This document shows positions 1 through 6,424 of a stretch of 16,265 nucleotides of DNA, piece after piece (position 1 is the stretch's first letter; each line of letters starts with the position of its first letter). The notes under the pieces are model-generated. The model was not told where the DNA came from. It searched no databases and saw only the letters and a list, made by a program, of their open reading frames with translations. Position numbers and translations under genes: made by a program. Source of the DNA: an uncultured bacterium (lineage in GTDB: Bacteria > Patescibacteriota > Minisyncoccia > Phycocordibacterales > UBA9973); NCBI GenBank assembly GCA_903895055.1, contig CAITSL010000001.1, positions 1 through 16,265 on the forward strand. The letters are read 5' to 3'.

Positions 1-490
1 CCCAATCACCAAGATGGTTATCTCTTATAACTTCATATCCTGAAAATTCTAAGATTTTTGAAAGCGAATCTCCAATAATCGTCGAGCGCAAATGACCAAT
101 AGTAAAAGGTTTTGCAATATTTGGAGAAGAATATTCAACTAAAACTTTTTTGCCTTTTCCTGATTCATTTTTCCCATAATTTTCTTTTTCCTTTAAAATT
201 TCTGCCACACTTTCGGCAAAAAATTCGCCTGATAAATAAAAATTAATAAAGCCATTTTTCGCTTCTATTTTTTCTATTTCGACTAGGTCTTGCCTAGTAG
301 AAATTTTAGAAACTATTTTTTCTGCCAATTCTTTTGGATTTGCTTTAAGTTTTTTTGAGAGAGTCATCGCCACATTGGTCGAATAATCCCCCATTTTTAA
401 ATCAACTGGATGCTCAATAGAAATATTCTCAGCTTCTATTTTGAGATTTTTCAGCGCTTCTTTTATTAAAATTTTAATTTTTTGCTCCAT
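1..490 (-). CDS. argS: Arginyl-tRNA synthetase, N-terminal part (cut by window edge)
   Basis: Charges tRNA-Arg with arginine in the cytoplasm (class I aminoacyl-tRNA synthetase). I translated the minus strand from the ATG at 490; 163 codons are visible before the window edge. Residues 1-110 look like the ArgRS N-terminal (Add-1) domain, including the GFINFYL stretch near residues 80-86. Residues 119-139 carry the ArgRS signature VEYSSPNIAKPF followed by TIGHLRSTIIG, the class I HIGH-type motif with T130 in place of the first His. The visible end, RDNHLGDWG, is also typical. The ATG follows directly on the TAA stop of the MazG-like gene, so the two are probably translated as one operon with tmk. 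A short inverted repeat (ACTAGG/CCTAGT, 282-298) falls at residues 65-70; its arms are too short to be convincing alone. Identity is very secure. Confidence 0.96.
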   Translation of the reverse strand, partial: MEQKIKILIKEALKNLKIEAENISIEHPVDLKMGDYSTNVAMTLSKKLKANPKELAEKIVSKISTRQDLVEIEKIEAKNGFINFYLSGEFFAESVAEILKEKENYGKNESGKGKKVLVEYSSPNIAKPFTIGHLRSTIIGDSLSKILEFSGYEVIRDNHLGDW

Positions 491-823
491 TTATCTTTTA
501 TCTCCATCTCCTTTTATTAATTTTCTTTCCTTTCTTGATCGCAATTTTTCTAAATTACTTCTCGCAATATCGTCTAAAGAAAAATCTAATTCAGTAGCAA
601 GTGTAGATAAATACCACAAAACATCCCCAAGTTCTCCTTTTAGAGCATTTTTTCTTTCTTTAGACATTTCCCCTTTCCCATCATCTCCACGTAGCCATTT
701 TTTAATCTTACCCAAAACTTCTCCAGCTTCATTGCCTAGTCCAATAGCAGGATAAATTATCTTATATCTCTTCGGGTGAATGGCTGTTTTTTTTGCTTCT
801 TTTTGATATTTGTTTAATTGCAT
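491..823 (-). CDS. MazG-like nucleotide pyrophosphohydrolase
   Basis: A 110-residue all-alpha NTP pyrophosphohydrolase of the MazG/dUTPase superfamily. These enzymes hydrolyse (d)NTPs or damaged nucleotides to the monophosphate and pyrophosphate, often as house-cleaning. The metal-binding pattern is complete: E32-x-x-E35 in NEAGEV and E64-x-x-D67 in GELGDVLWYL. The C-terminal run with EKLRSRKER and GDGDKR matches small stand-alone, phage-type MazG proteins rather than the long two-domain E. coli MazG. It lies 10 bases downstream of tmk and touches argS (TAA then ATG with no gap). Its pairing with thymidylate kinase fits nucleotide-pool upkeep. The exact substrate cannot be read from the sequence. 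Confidence 0.88.
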   Translation of the reverse strand: MQLNKYQKEAKKTAIHPKRYKIIYPAIGLGNEAGEVLGKIKKWLRGDDGKGEMSKERKNALKGELGDVLWYLSTLATELDFSLDDIARSNLEKLRSRKERKLIKGDGDKR

Positions 824-833
824 GGCGTTATGG

Positions 834-1529
834 TTATTTTATAATATTTTTTACCTTTTCATAAATCATTTCGTGAATTTGTTCGCGGGAGAAAATCTCG
901 TCCTTGTCGGAACAATTGATTTTTACCCAATTTTTCTGTGTCTTTGCAAGCCACAGCGCGCTTTTGATGGAATTTTCCAAATGTTCTCGGTCGTTTTCAT
1001 GCACATCTTTATTTTTTTTTAAATATTTTCTTTTCATCTGGCTGCTTTCTCTGTGTTTCAGAATTTTTAAAACTATTTCTATCGGCAAACTCAAATAAAA
1101 AGTGAGATCTGGTTTTGGAATTTTAAAAACTCCGTATTCCATTTCGTTCAACCATTTAATAAAATTATTTCTTTTTTTGGTATCGCTTATTTTTCCGCCT
1201 TGGTGAATCTGGTTTGCGCTCACGTAGCGATTGGCAATCACTATATAACCCTCTTTTTGCCATTTATCCATTTTTTCTTTTGACTGCCAGCGATCAGCGG
1301 CAAAAGGGATTGAAGCGATCTTCGGATGCACTTTCAAAAAATTATAATATTGCTCCGAAAGACAATGCCCGGTGAAAGCTCCAAAAAAATTTTCGTAATA
1401 TCTGGGAAAATCTATTACTTTCACTTTATGCCCGTCTTTTTTGAGATGTTTGATCAGCAAATCCGTCTGGGTCGCTTTACCGGATCCATCCGTGCCATCA
1501 ATCACGATTAATTTTCCCTTTTTTGCCAT
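834..1529 (-). CDS. tmk: Thymidylate kinase (dTMP kinase)
   Basis: Phosphorylates dTMP to dTDP with ATP. From the chosen start the protein is 231 residues, close to family length. The P-loop GTDGSGKATQ is at residues 12-21, followed by FPRYY (41-45), AADRWQ (78-82) and the NRYVSAN stretch (100-106), all matching dTMP kinase motifs. The region 160-180 (KHRESSQMKRK and after) is the lysine/arginine-rich LID. The ORF can be extended upstream to a TTG at 1553, but the ATG at 1529 gives the usual short basic N-terminus. It also lies exactly six bases after an extended -10 box (TGT TATGAT, 1536-1544), so I place the start there as a leaderless one. It probably heads the unit tmk, MazG-like gene, argS. 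Confidence 0.92.
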   Translation of the reverse strand: MAKKGKLIVIDGTDGSGKATQTDLLIKHLKKDGHKVKVIDFPRYYENFFGAFTGHCLSEQYYNFLKVHPKIASIPFAADRWQSKEKMDKWQKEGYIVIANRYVSANQIHQGGKISDTKKRNNFIKWLNEMEYGVFKIPKPDLTFYLSLPIEIVLKILKHRESSQMKRKYLKKNKDVHENDREHLENSIKSALWLAKTQKNWVKINCSDKDEIFSREQIHEMIYEKVKNIIK

Positions 1530-1535
1530 ATAGAC

Positions 1536-1544
1536 ATCATAACA
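1536..1544 (-). promoter_or_regulatory. Extended -10 promoter of tmk (leaderless)
   Basis: Minus strand reads TGT TATGAT, then six bases, then the ATG at 1529. This spacing places transcription start at or next to the A of the start codon. No -35 box is evident. It lies in the 56-base gap after the CYTH gene. Predicted from pattern only; the same arrangement recurs at other unit heads in the window. Confidence 0.5.
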
Positions 1545-1585
1545 AAAATTCAACTTTAAGAAAGCTTATTCTTTATCATAAAAAT

Positions 1586-2185
1586 TTATTTCATTTTAAT
1601 CTTACAAAGTTGTTTAAACTCATGAAGCTCGTTGTAAACTTCCGGTCTTCTTGCTTTTAAGTATTCTTTCAGTTTTGATGGCAATTTTTTATATTCCATT
1701 CCGTGTTTCCTCGCAAATTCAAGAACTTTTGCGGTCGCCATCTCTTTTTCTTCTTCTGTGCTGTTTTTATCAAGCATTAATTCTATCTCACATAGGTCAT
1801 AGATATATCCTTTTCCAAAATCTAAATGGTCAATATCAATATTTAAACCTTCTTTTAAGAATTTTTCGCGCTCGGTTTTATAATCTGCAAAGACAATAAG
1901 TTCTTTTTGAACAAAATCTTGGACACTCGAACTTGTCCTAAAATAATTTCTGATCTCTTCCTCGGTTTTAAATTCAGTATTTATACCATCAGCTGTTTTT
2001 ATTTTCAGTTCAAATTTTCCATTTCTGGATCGCAATTTAATCCCCTTTTTGTATAAACGAAAATCCGAGTAATCATAATAAATATCGTGATTTGTTTCCT
2101 CTCCTATGTCCGTCGAACCGGAAATAAGAGCATCTTTTGTTTCGTTAGTTAATTTAAATTTTTTTTCTACTTCAATTTCTGCCAT
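1586..2185 (-). CDS. CYTH-domain phosphatase, thiamine-triphosphatase-like
   Basis: A 199-residue CYTH (triphosphate tunnel metalloenzyme) protein. The ExExK signature is present as E5-x-E7-x-K9. Basic strands that would line the tunnel follow: LRSR (51-54) and ELKIK (59-63), then R106, the acidic IDIDHLDFG (116-124) and CEIELM (132-137). The YYDYSDF stretch (36-42) and overall order resemble animal-type thiamine triphosphatases more than adenylate cyclase CyaB. The family hydrolyses triphosphates of thiamine, nucleotides or inorganic triphosphate; which one cannot be told here. The start ATG lies one base after the glyA stop, with no Shine-Dalgarno, so it is read as co-transcribed with glyA. 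The last 40 residues, rich in Lys/Glu, form a C-terminal extension without a recognisable motif. Confidence 0.82.
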   Translation of the reverse strand: MAEIEVEKKFKLTNETKDALISGSTDIGEETNHDIYYDYSDFRLYKKGIKLRSRNGKFELKIKTADGINTEFKTEEEIRNYFRTSSSVQDFVQKELIVFADYKTEREKFLKEGLNIDIDHLDFGKGYIYDLCEIELMLDKNSTEEEKEMATAKVLEFARKHGMEYKKLPSKLKEYLKARRPEVYNELHEFKQLCKIKMK

Positions 2186-2186
2186 A

Positions 2187-3404
2187 TTATTTACTTCTTA
2201 AAACTTTATCCATTTTTCGGGCAATTAAAATCATATCTTTTTCTTTTTTCCCGCGAGTGGTTTCAGCACAGGTACCCAAGCGGATTCCAGAAGGATCCAT
2301 CACGCTGCGGGTATCACCCGGCACAGTATTCATATTGACTATAATTCCTGCTTTTTCTAATTTTTGACTGGCTTCTTTCCCGGAAACACCAGCACAGGTT
2401 CCATCTCCGCCAGAGGCGGACAGGCATGTATCCATTAATATTAAATGCGAATCCGTTCCGCCCGAAACAATATGCCAGCCAAGCTTTTGTAATTCATTTG
2501 CCAAAACTTTGGCATTTTTTACAACTTGTTTGGCGTATTTTTTGAAATCCGGTTTGGCCGCCTCCGCCAAGGCTACAGCGACCGCAGCAATATTATTTTC
2601 ATGCGGTCCGCCGAAAAGTCCCGGGATAATCATCTTATCTAATTTTTTATCAAAACCACGCTCGTCTTTTTTGACAAAAAGAATCGCTTGTCTTGGGCCA
2701 CGAAGAGATTTGTGGGTAGTGGTCATGACAGAATCAGCATAAGGAAAGGGTGAAGGATAGACTCCGCCGGCGATCAATCCGGCAAAATGAGAAATGTCGG
2801 CATGGAGAAGCGCGCCTTTTCTGCCGTCAGGATAAACCACCGCATCGGCAATCTCTCTAAACTTTTTAAAATCAACAAATCTTGGATAGGCCGTAAATCC
2901 GCAAACAATAATGTCTGGTTTTTCTTTGATTGCAAGTTCTTTTAATTTCTGATAATCAATCACTTCAGTTTTTCCATCAAGTTCAAACTGAATTGGCTTC
3001 CAAAGTTTCCCGGTCATGGAAAGAGGGTGCCCGTGAGTTAAATGCCCCCCAGAAGTTAATTTCATTCCCATAATTTTTCCACCGATTGGAACAAGTGCAG
3101 AATACAAAGCAAAATTCGCAGGAGAGCCGGAAAGAGGTTGCACATTTACATGCCATTCATTGGACTTTAATTTAAAAAGTTTAAAAGCTCTTTCTTGGCA
3201 GAGCGTTTCAACTTTGTCGATAATGCTATTTCCACCATAATATCTCTTCCCGGGATATCCTTCGGCATATTTATTGGTAAGCACAGAGCCAAGCGCATTC
3301 AAAACATCCTTTGAAACATAGTTCTCCGAAGCGATAAGATTAATAACGCTTTTTTGACGTTTGGCCTCATCCTTTATAAGTTTCTCTATTTGTTTGTCTT
3401 TCAT
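2187..3404 (-). CDS. glyA: Serine hydroxymethyltransferase
   Basis: PLP enzyme that interconverts serine and glycine and loads the C1 unit onto tetrahydrofolate; it feeds dTMP and purine synthesis. The 405 residues carry NLIASENYVS (22-31), NKYAEGYPGKRYYGG (44-58), HADISHFAGL (201-210) and the PLP-lysine motif TTTHKSLRGPR with K232. The protein is complete. Near residues 325-342 it holds about nine residues more than E. coli GlyA at the corresponding point, and this extra stretch contains a perfect 15-base palindrome at 2406-2420 encoding S329-A-S-G-G333. The stretch is Gly/Ser/Cys-rich and looks like a loop insertion. The start ATG lies six bases after TAATAT, and CYTH follows by one base. 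Identity is secure. Confidence 0.97.
   Translation of the reverse strand: MKDKQIEKLIKDEAKRQKSVINLIASENYVSKDVLNALGSVLTNKYAEGYPGKRYYGGNSIIDKVETLCQERAFKLFKLKSNEWHVNVQPLSGSPANFALYSALVPIGGKIMGMKLTSGGHLTHGHPLSMTGKLWKPIQFELDGKTEVIDYQKLKELAIKEKPDIIVCGFTAYPRFVDFKKFREIADAVVYPDGRKGALLHADISHFAGLIAGGVYPSPFPYADSVMTTTHKSLRGPRQAILFVKKDERGFDKKLDKMIIPGLFGGPHENNIAAVAVALAEAAKPDFKKYAKQVVKNAKVLANELQKLGWHIVSGGTDSHLILMDTCLSASGGDGTCAGVSGKEASQKLEKAGIIVNMNTVPGDTRSVMDPSGIRLGTCAETTRGKKEKDMILIARKMDKVLRSK
2406..2420. repeat. In-frame palindrome inside glyA
   Basis: Arms TCCGCC and GGCGGA around AGA form a perfect 15-base inverted repeat, exactly five codons (residues 329-333). It falls within a stretch that E. coli GlyA lacks. 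A degenerate relative (arms TCTGCC/GGCGGA, spacer GGTT) is seen at 12797-12812 in tpiA. The arms are short, so chance is possible; the coincidence with extra protein sequence favours an inserted element. Confidence 0.5.
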
Positions 3405-3410
3405 CCTTCT

Positions 3411-3419
3411 ATATTATCA
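3411..3419 (-). promoter_or_regulatory. Extended -10 promoter of glyA (leaderless)
   Basis: Minus strand TGA TAATAT followed by six bases (AGAAGG) and the ATG at 3404. The GAAGG could be taken for a Shine-Dalgarno but abuts the ATG, too close to work normally. The gene upstream ends at 3429, so the promoter sits within a 24-base gap. Confidence 0.42.
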
Positions 3420-3428
3420 CGAAAATAA

Positions 3429-4304
3429 TTATTTGATAAATTTAAAATTTTCAATTTTCCCGTCTGATTTTAAGATAATGGAACCCAATTGGTCGGTGCG
3501 AAAAATCTTCACGCCAGCCTGTAAAAGCTCGTTCAGAGTTTCTTGTTTTGGGTGGCCATATTTATTATCTTGGCCAACTGAAATTAAAGCAAGCGTTGGC
3601 GCAACTGCCTGCAAAAATTCCGGAGAGGTGGAAGTATTCGAACCATGATGTCCCACCTTTAGAATATTGCTCTTCATTTGTTGTGGAGTATTTTCTGAAA
3701 GAACAATCCTCTCAGAGAGCTTGGTCGCGTCCCCGGTGAGCATGATAGAAGTATTGCCATAAGTAAGTTTCGCCACAACTGAGCCATCATTCGTCTGCCA
3801 ACCTGAGACATCACGATCCGGAAATAAAATATCAAGCACCGCTCCGCCTCCGAGATCCAGTCGCATTCCTCGCTTGGCCAAGATGTCTGGGATATTTTTA
3901 CTTTTTATTTCATCTTCCAGATTTTGATAGATCTTGGAATCGCTCCAGGTACCCGATTCAAAAACTTCACCCACTTTATAAAATTTTAGGACATCCAAAA
4001 ATCCACTAATATGATCTTGATCCGGATTGGTGATAATAATTGCATCAATACTGCGGTCAAAAGGAGACATCACTTGCGAGAGTCTGCCTAAAATCTGATT
4101 GGGCGGACCACCATCCACTAATACTTGCGTCCCAGTCGGAGACTGGATAAAAAGTCCGTCGCCTTGTCCAACCTCAAGCATCGCAAAAGTAAATTGCCGG
4201 TGCGTATTTTGCCAATCAAGACAAATAAGAAATACGGTTATAATCAATAGGCCAAGGGTGAAAATTAAGAGCCAGTATTTCTTCATGCTACCTTCAGAGT
4301 TCAT
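3429..4304 (-). CDS. ComEC-type metallo-beta-lactamase hydrolase (stand-alone, membrane-anchored)
   Basis: A 291-residue protein with one N-terminal membrane segment (about residues 9-30), then a metallo-beta-lactamase domain of the kind fused to the C-terminus of ComEC in model bacteria. There it is thought to degrade the non-imported DNA strand. Visible motifs: VGQGDG (45-50), VDGGP (63-67), TNPDQDHISG (92-101), LTGDA (189-193) and KVGHHGSNTS (217-226). In B. subtilis-type ComEC the metal motif reads HxDxDH; here the first His is N93, while D95, D97, H98, D192, H219 and H220 remain. It lies near a ComEC channel gene that lacks this domain, separated only by SOD. The ATG at 4304 is preceded by an extended -10; M7 at 4286 has a possible Shine-Dalgarno (GAAGG) and is the alternative start. 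Confidence 0.88.
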   Translation of the reverse strand: MNSEGSMKKYWLLIFTLGLLIITVFLICLDWQNTHRQFTFAMLEVGQGDGLFIQSPTGTQVLVDGGPPNQILGRLSQVMSPFDRSIDAIIITNPDQDHISGFLDVLKFYKVGEVFESGTWSDSKIYQNLEDEIKSKNIPDILAKRGMRLDLGGGAVLDILFPDRDVSGWQTNDGSVVAKLTYGNTSIMLTGDATKLSERIVLSENTPQQMKSNILKVGHHGSNTSTSPEFLQAVAPTLALISVGQDNKYGHPKQETLNELLQAGVKIFRTDQLGSIILKSDGKIENFKFIK

Positions 4305-4312
4305 GTTATAAT
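4304..4312 (+). promoter_or_regulatory. Extended -10 promoter of the superoxide dismutase gene
   Basis: Plus strand TGT TATAAT, eight bases before the ATG at 4321. A consensus -10 with an extended TG; no -35 seen. It shares the same DNA as the oppositely directed promoter of the MBL gene, inside an 18-base partial palindrome (ATGTTA/TAACAT, 4303-4320). Confidence 0.5.
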
Positions 4313-4319
4313 ATTAACA
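4311..4319 (-). promoter_or_regulatory. Extended -10 promoter of the ComEC-type MBL gene
   Basis: Minus strand TGT TAATAT, exactly six bases before the ATG at 4304. It overlaps the plus-strand -10 of SOD, so the two promoters are probably mutually exclusive. If M7 (4286) is the real start, the mRNA would have an 18-base leader instead. Confidence 0.42.
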
Positions 4320-4320
4320 T

Positions 4321-4911
4321 ATGAAAAAATTTATAGAACAAAAATTTAATATTGGTGAGCTGAAAGGAATTTCGGCCAAAAATATTGAAGAGCATTTAAA
4401 GCTCTACGGGGGTTATGTGAAAAATACCAATTTAATTTTGGAAAAAGTTGAAGAACTTCGAAAGGACGAAGCAAATGCTTATTTATTAACAGAATTACAA
4501 AGAAGATTCGCTTTTGAATTCGGCGGAATGAGAAATCATGAATATTATTTTGGTTCATTGTCGGATGGTTCGACTCCGCTCACCATGGATAGCTCGCTTG
4601 CGCTCGCAATTCAAAAGGACTTCGGAGCTTTTGAGAATTGGTTAGATAGTTTTAAAAAACTGGCACTTACCAAAGGCATCGGTTGGGCCATGCTTTCCTA
4701 CGATAAAAAAACGGGGCAACTATTAAACCACTTTGTAGACGAACAACACATCGGACACTTGGTCTCCACCTCCCCGATCCTTTGCCTTGATATGTGGGAA
4801 CATGCTTATGTTTACGACTACCCAACTTCTGAGAAAAAAAAATACATTGAAGCATTTTTCGAAAACGTAAATTGGGAAATTATTGAGAAGAATTTTCTAG
4901 TGGCACAGTAG
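4321..4911 (+). CDS. Superoxide dismutase, Fe/Mn family
   Basis: Dismutates superoxide to hydrogen peroxide and oxygen in the cytoplasm. The 196 residues contain all four expected metal ligands: H25 (NIEEH), H73 (RNHEYYF), and D157 and H161 (DMWEHAYVYDY). The stretch AIQKDFGAFENW (96-107) and the GIGWAML region (119-125) are also standard for the family. Fe versus Mn use cannot be decided. It is one of only two plus-strand genes here and interrupts the comEC and MBL pair. Its 3' end overlaps comEC tail-to-tail by 32 bases (4880-4911), and its 5' end shares a 16-base divergent promoter with the MBL gene. A DNA-uptake locus with an antioxidant gene in its middle may reflect chance packing. Confidence 0.95.
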   Translation: MKKFIEQKFNIGELKGISAKNIEEHLKLYGGYVKNTNLILEKVEELRKDEANAYLLTELQRRFAFEFGGMRNHEYYFGSLSDGSTPLTMDSSLALAIQKDFGAFENWLDSFKKLALTKGIGWAMLSYDKKTGQLLNHFVDEQHIGHLVSTSPILCLDMWEHAYVYDYPTSEKKKYIEAFFENVNWEIIEKNFLVAQ

Positions 4912-6421
4912 ATTCAGTAAAAAACTTCTGGATACTCCTGCCGAAAAGACGATAGATGAAATAGGCATAGATGGCCAGAGTGATTAGAAGCGGAAAATTT
5001 GGAATAGAAAGGGAGGCGAAAGGCAGACCAGCGAAGAAATTGATCACTCCAAGTTCGTAGTGGAGTAAGATAAAAGATAAAAATCCAATTGGCACGGCAA
5101 AAATATACCAGATAAAACCGGCAAAACCGGTAATAAAACCAAGCAACATCGTGAACGGAATAAAAGGCAAGACTAAAACATTGGCCGGCAAGGCGACGAG
5201 CGAAAGATTGCCCATCTGATACAGGATAAAAGGCATAACAAAAATATAAGTGGCACAAGTGACCGAAACAATATCTCGCAATTCAAATTTTTTGGTAACC
5301 CAGAGAAAATATTTTTCAATTCTGGGAGTCAAGAAGACAACTCCGATCGTCGCCAAAAATGAAAGCTGAAATGAAACGTCAAAAACGAGCACATAAGGAT
5401 TAAGGATGATCATAAAAACGACTGCCAATATCATCGCTCGGGCAACATCATAATTTCTGCCAGTCCATCTTGCAACCAGTGCTAGGACTGCCATCACGCC
5501 TGCCCGGATGGCAGTGGAATTCGCGCCCGTCATGATAATAAAAAGTAAAATGGCAAAAATGCCGAGAGCAATGCCGAGATTTATCGGTAAAAATGCGAAA
5601 AGTTTCATAATCCATTCGGCCACAATCGTCACATTGTAGCCCGACAGAGCCACAATATGAATCGTCCCAGTATTGACAAATTTTTGCGTAAAATCCTGGC
5701 TAAATTGAGATTTGTCCCCTAAAATCAGTCCGTCCATCAATAAATTTTCCGGCTTGGAAATGGCCAAATTAACTTTTTCCAGAAATTTTTCTTTCAAATC
5801 AAAGAGTGCACTTTTTATTTTACTGCCATTGCCCCGAGTGCTAATTTCTATTTTGGGATAATTCATCAGATAAATAATTCCGTCTTTACGCAAATAATTC
5901 ACATAATCAAAAACTTTCCCGGTATTGGTGACAAAATTCTCGGGTTTCTCTAGTTTCCCGTAAAAACTTATCACATCGCCATATCTATAACTTTCATTAA
6001 AATCAGTGGTGATTAAAATTCTTAAATTTTTTTTACTTCCAACGTCCACCGTGAGTTTTTGATTGTTCTCTTTTATTTCGGGCTCATCGTCAATCATCCC
6101 GGACAAACTCGCATTTTGTCCTACTTCCATCGGCTTCCCGGACCATAAATCATCCGCGCTGCCAATATTTTTCTCAGCCAAATTAAATCTTAAAATTCCG
6201 AGAGATATTGCCAATACAAAAATACCCGCGAGTACAGCCCATTTATTTTTAGACCCCGTCGCTCGCAAGCGACGGGGTGAGATAACACTATGAAATAGAA
6301 TAATTCCAAGCGAGATTACACAAAGAAAAATAGCTGTATAAAAATTTACAGAAACAAAAGACCGCAAAAGAACTCCGAAAATAAAACCGGAAACTATTGA
6401 GAAAAATACTTTATCCTGCAT
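4880..6421 (-). CDS. comEC: ComEC/Rec2 DNA-uptake channel (competence domain only)
   Basis: Polytopic membrane protein that carries single-stranded DNA through the cytoplasmic membrane during natural transformation. In its 513 residues: two N-terminal membrane helices (about 5-45), another at 61-80, an extracytoplasmic soluble segment (about 85-200, the DUF4131/OB-like region), then the ComEC core with HIVALSGYNVTIV (255-267), whose ALSG is the family hallmark. Several more hydrophobic helices continue to about 500. The usual C-terminal metallo-beta-lactamase domain is absent and encoded separately at 3429-4304. It starts three bases after the rnhA stop, so it is co-transcribed with rnhA. A perfect 11-base-arm inverted repeat is embedded in frame at residues 48-57, in the short loop between helices 2 and 3. 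Confidence 0.92.
   Translation of the reverse strand: MQDKVFFSIVSGFIFGVLLRSFVSVNFYTAIFLCVISLGIILFHSVISPRRLRATGSKNKWAVLAGIFVLAISLGILRFNLAEKNIGSADDLWSGKPMEVGQNASLSGMIDDEPEIKENNQKLTVDVGSKKNLRILITTDFNESYRYGDVISFYGKLEKPENFVTNTGKVFDYVNYLRKDGIIYLMNYPKIEISTRGNGSKIKSALFDLKEKFLEKVNLAISKPENLLMDGLILGDKSQFSQDFTQKFVNTGTIHIVALSGYNVTIVAEWIMKLFAFLPINLGIALGIFAILLFIIMTGANSTAIRAGVMAVLALVARWTGRNYDVARAMILAVVFMIILNPYVLVFDVSFQLSFLATIGVVFLTPRIEKYFLWVTKKFELRDIVSVTCATYIFVMPFILYQMGNLSLVALPANVLVLPFIPFTMLLGFITGFAGFIWYIFAVPIGFLSFILLHYELGVINFFAGLPFASLSIPNFPLLITLAIYAYFIYRLFGRSIQKFFTESTVPLENSSQ
6253..6278. repeat. In-frame palindrome inside comEC
   Basis: Perfect inverted repeat with 11-base arms ACCCCGTCGCT and AGCGACGGGGT and a four-base loop (CGCA). 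It is GC-rich in an AT-rich gene. It encodes the PRRLRATG stretch (residues 49-56), a basic loop between membrane helices where extra residues are tolerable. Arms this long with so short a loop are not expected by chance in 16 kb. Confidence 0.75.
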
Positions 6422-6424
6422 TTT

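Noticed and set aside
282..298. Inverted repeat ACTAGG/CCTAGT in argS as another inserted palindrome
   Set aside because: Six-base arms with a five-base loop are expected a few times by chance in a window this size; there is no clear evidence of extra residues in ArgS.
1530..1585. Hairpin with AAGAA/TTCTT arms as a terminator after the CYTH gene
   Set aside because: Only five AT-rich pairs and no T-run placed directly after it on the minus strand.
2554..2578. GC-rich GCCGCCTCCGCC stretch in glyA as an inserted repeat
   Set aside because: It encodes ALAEAAKP, which aligns without extra length to ordinary GlyA sequence, and it is not palindromic.
4580..4612. Repeated GCTCGC units in the superoxide dismutase gene as an inserted element
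   Set aside because: The encoded SSLALAI fits the normal helix leading to DFGAFENW, and no perfect inverted repeat is formed.
4914..5258. 114-residue minus-strand ORF within comEC, and other long shadow ORFs on the opposite strand of recJ, pgk and pilin genes
   Set aside because: They lie in other frames of well-supported genes, have no family motifs, and show the skewed composition of antisense or shifted reading.
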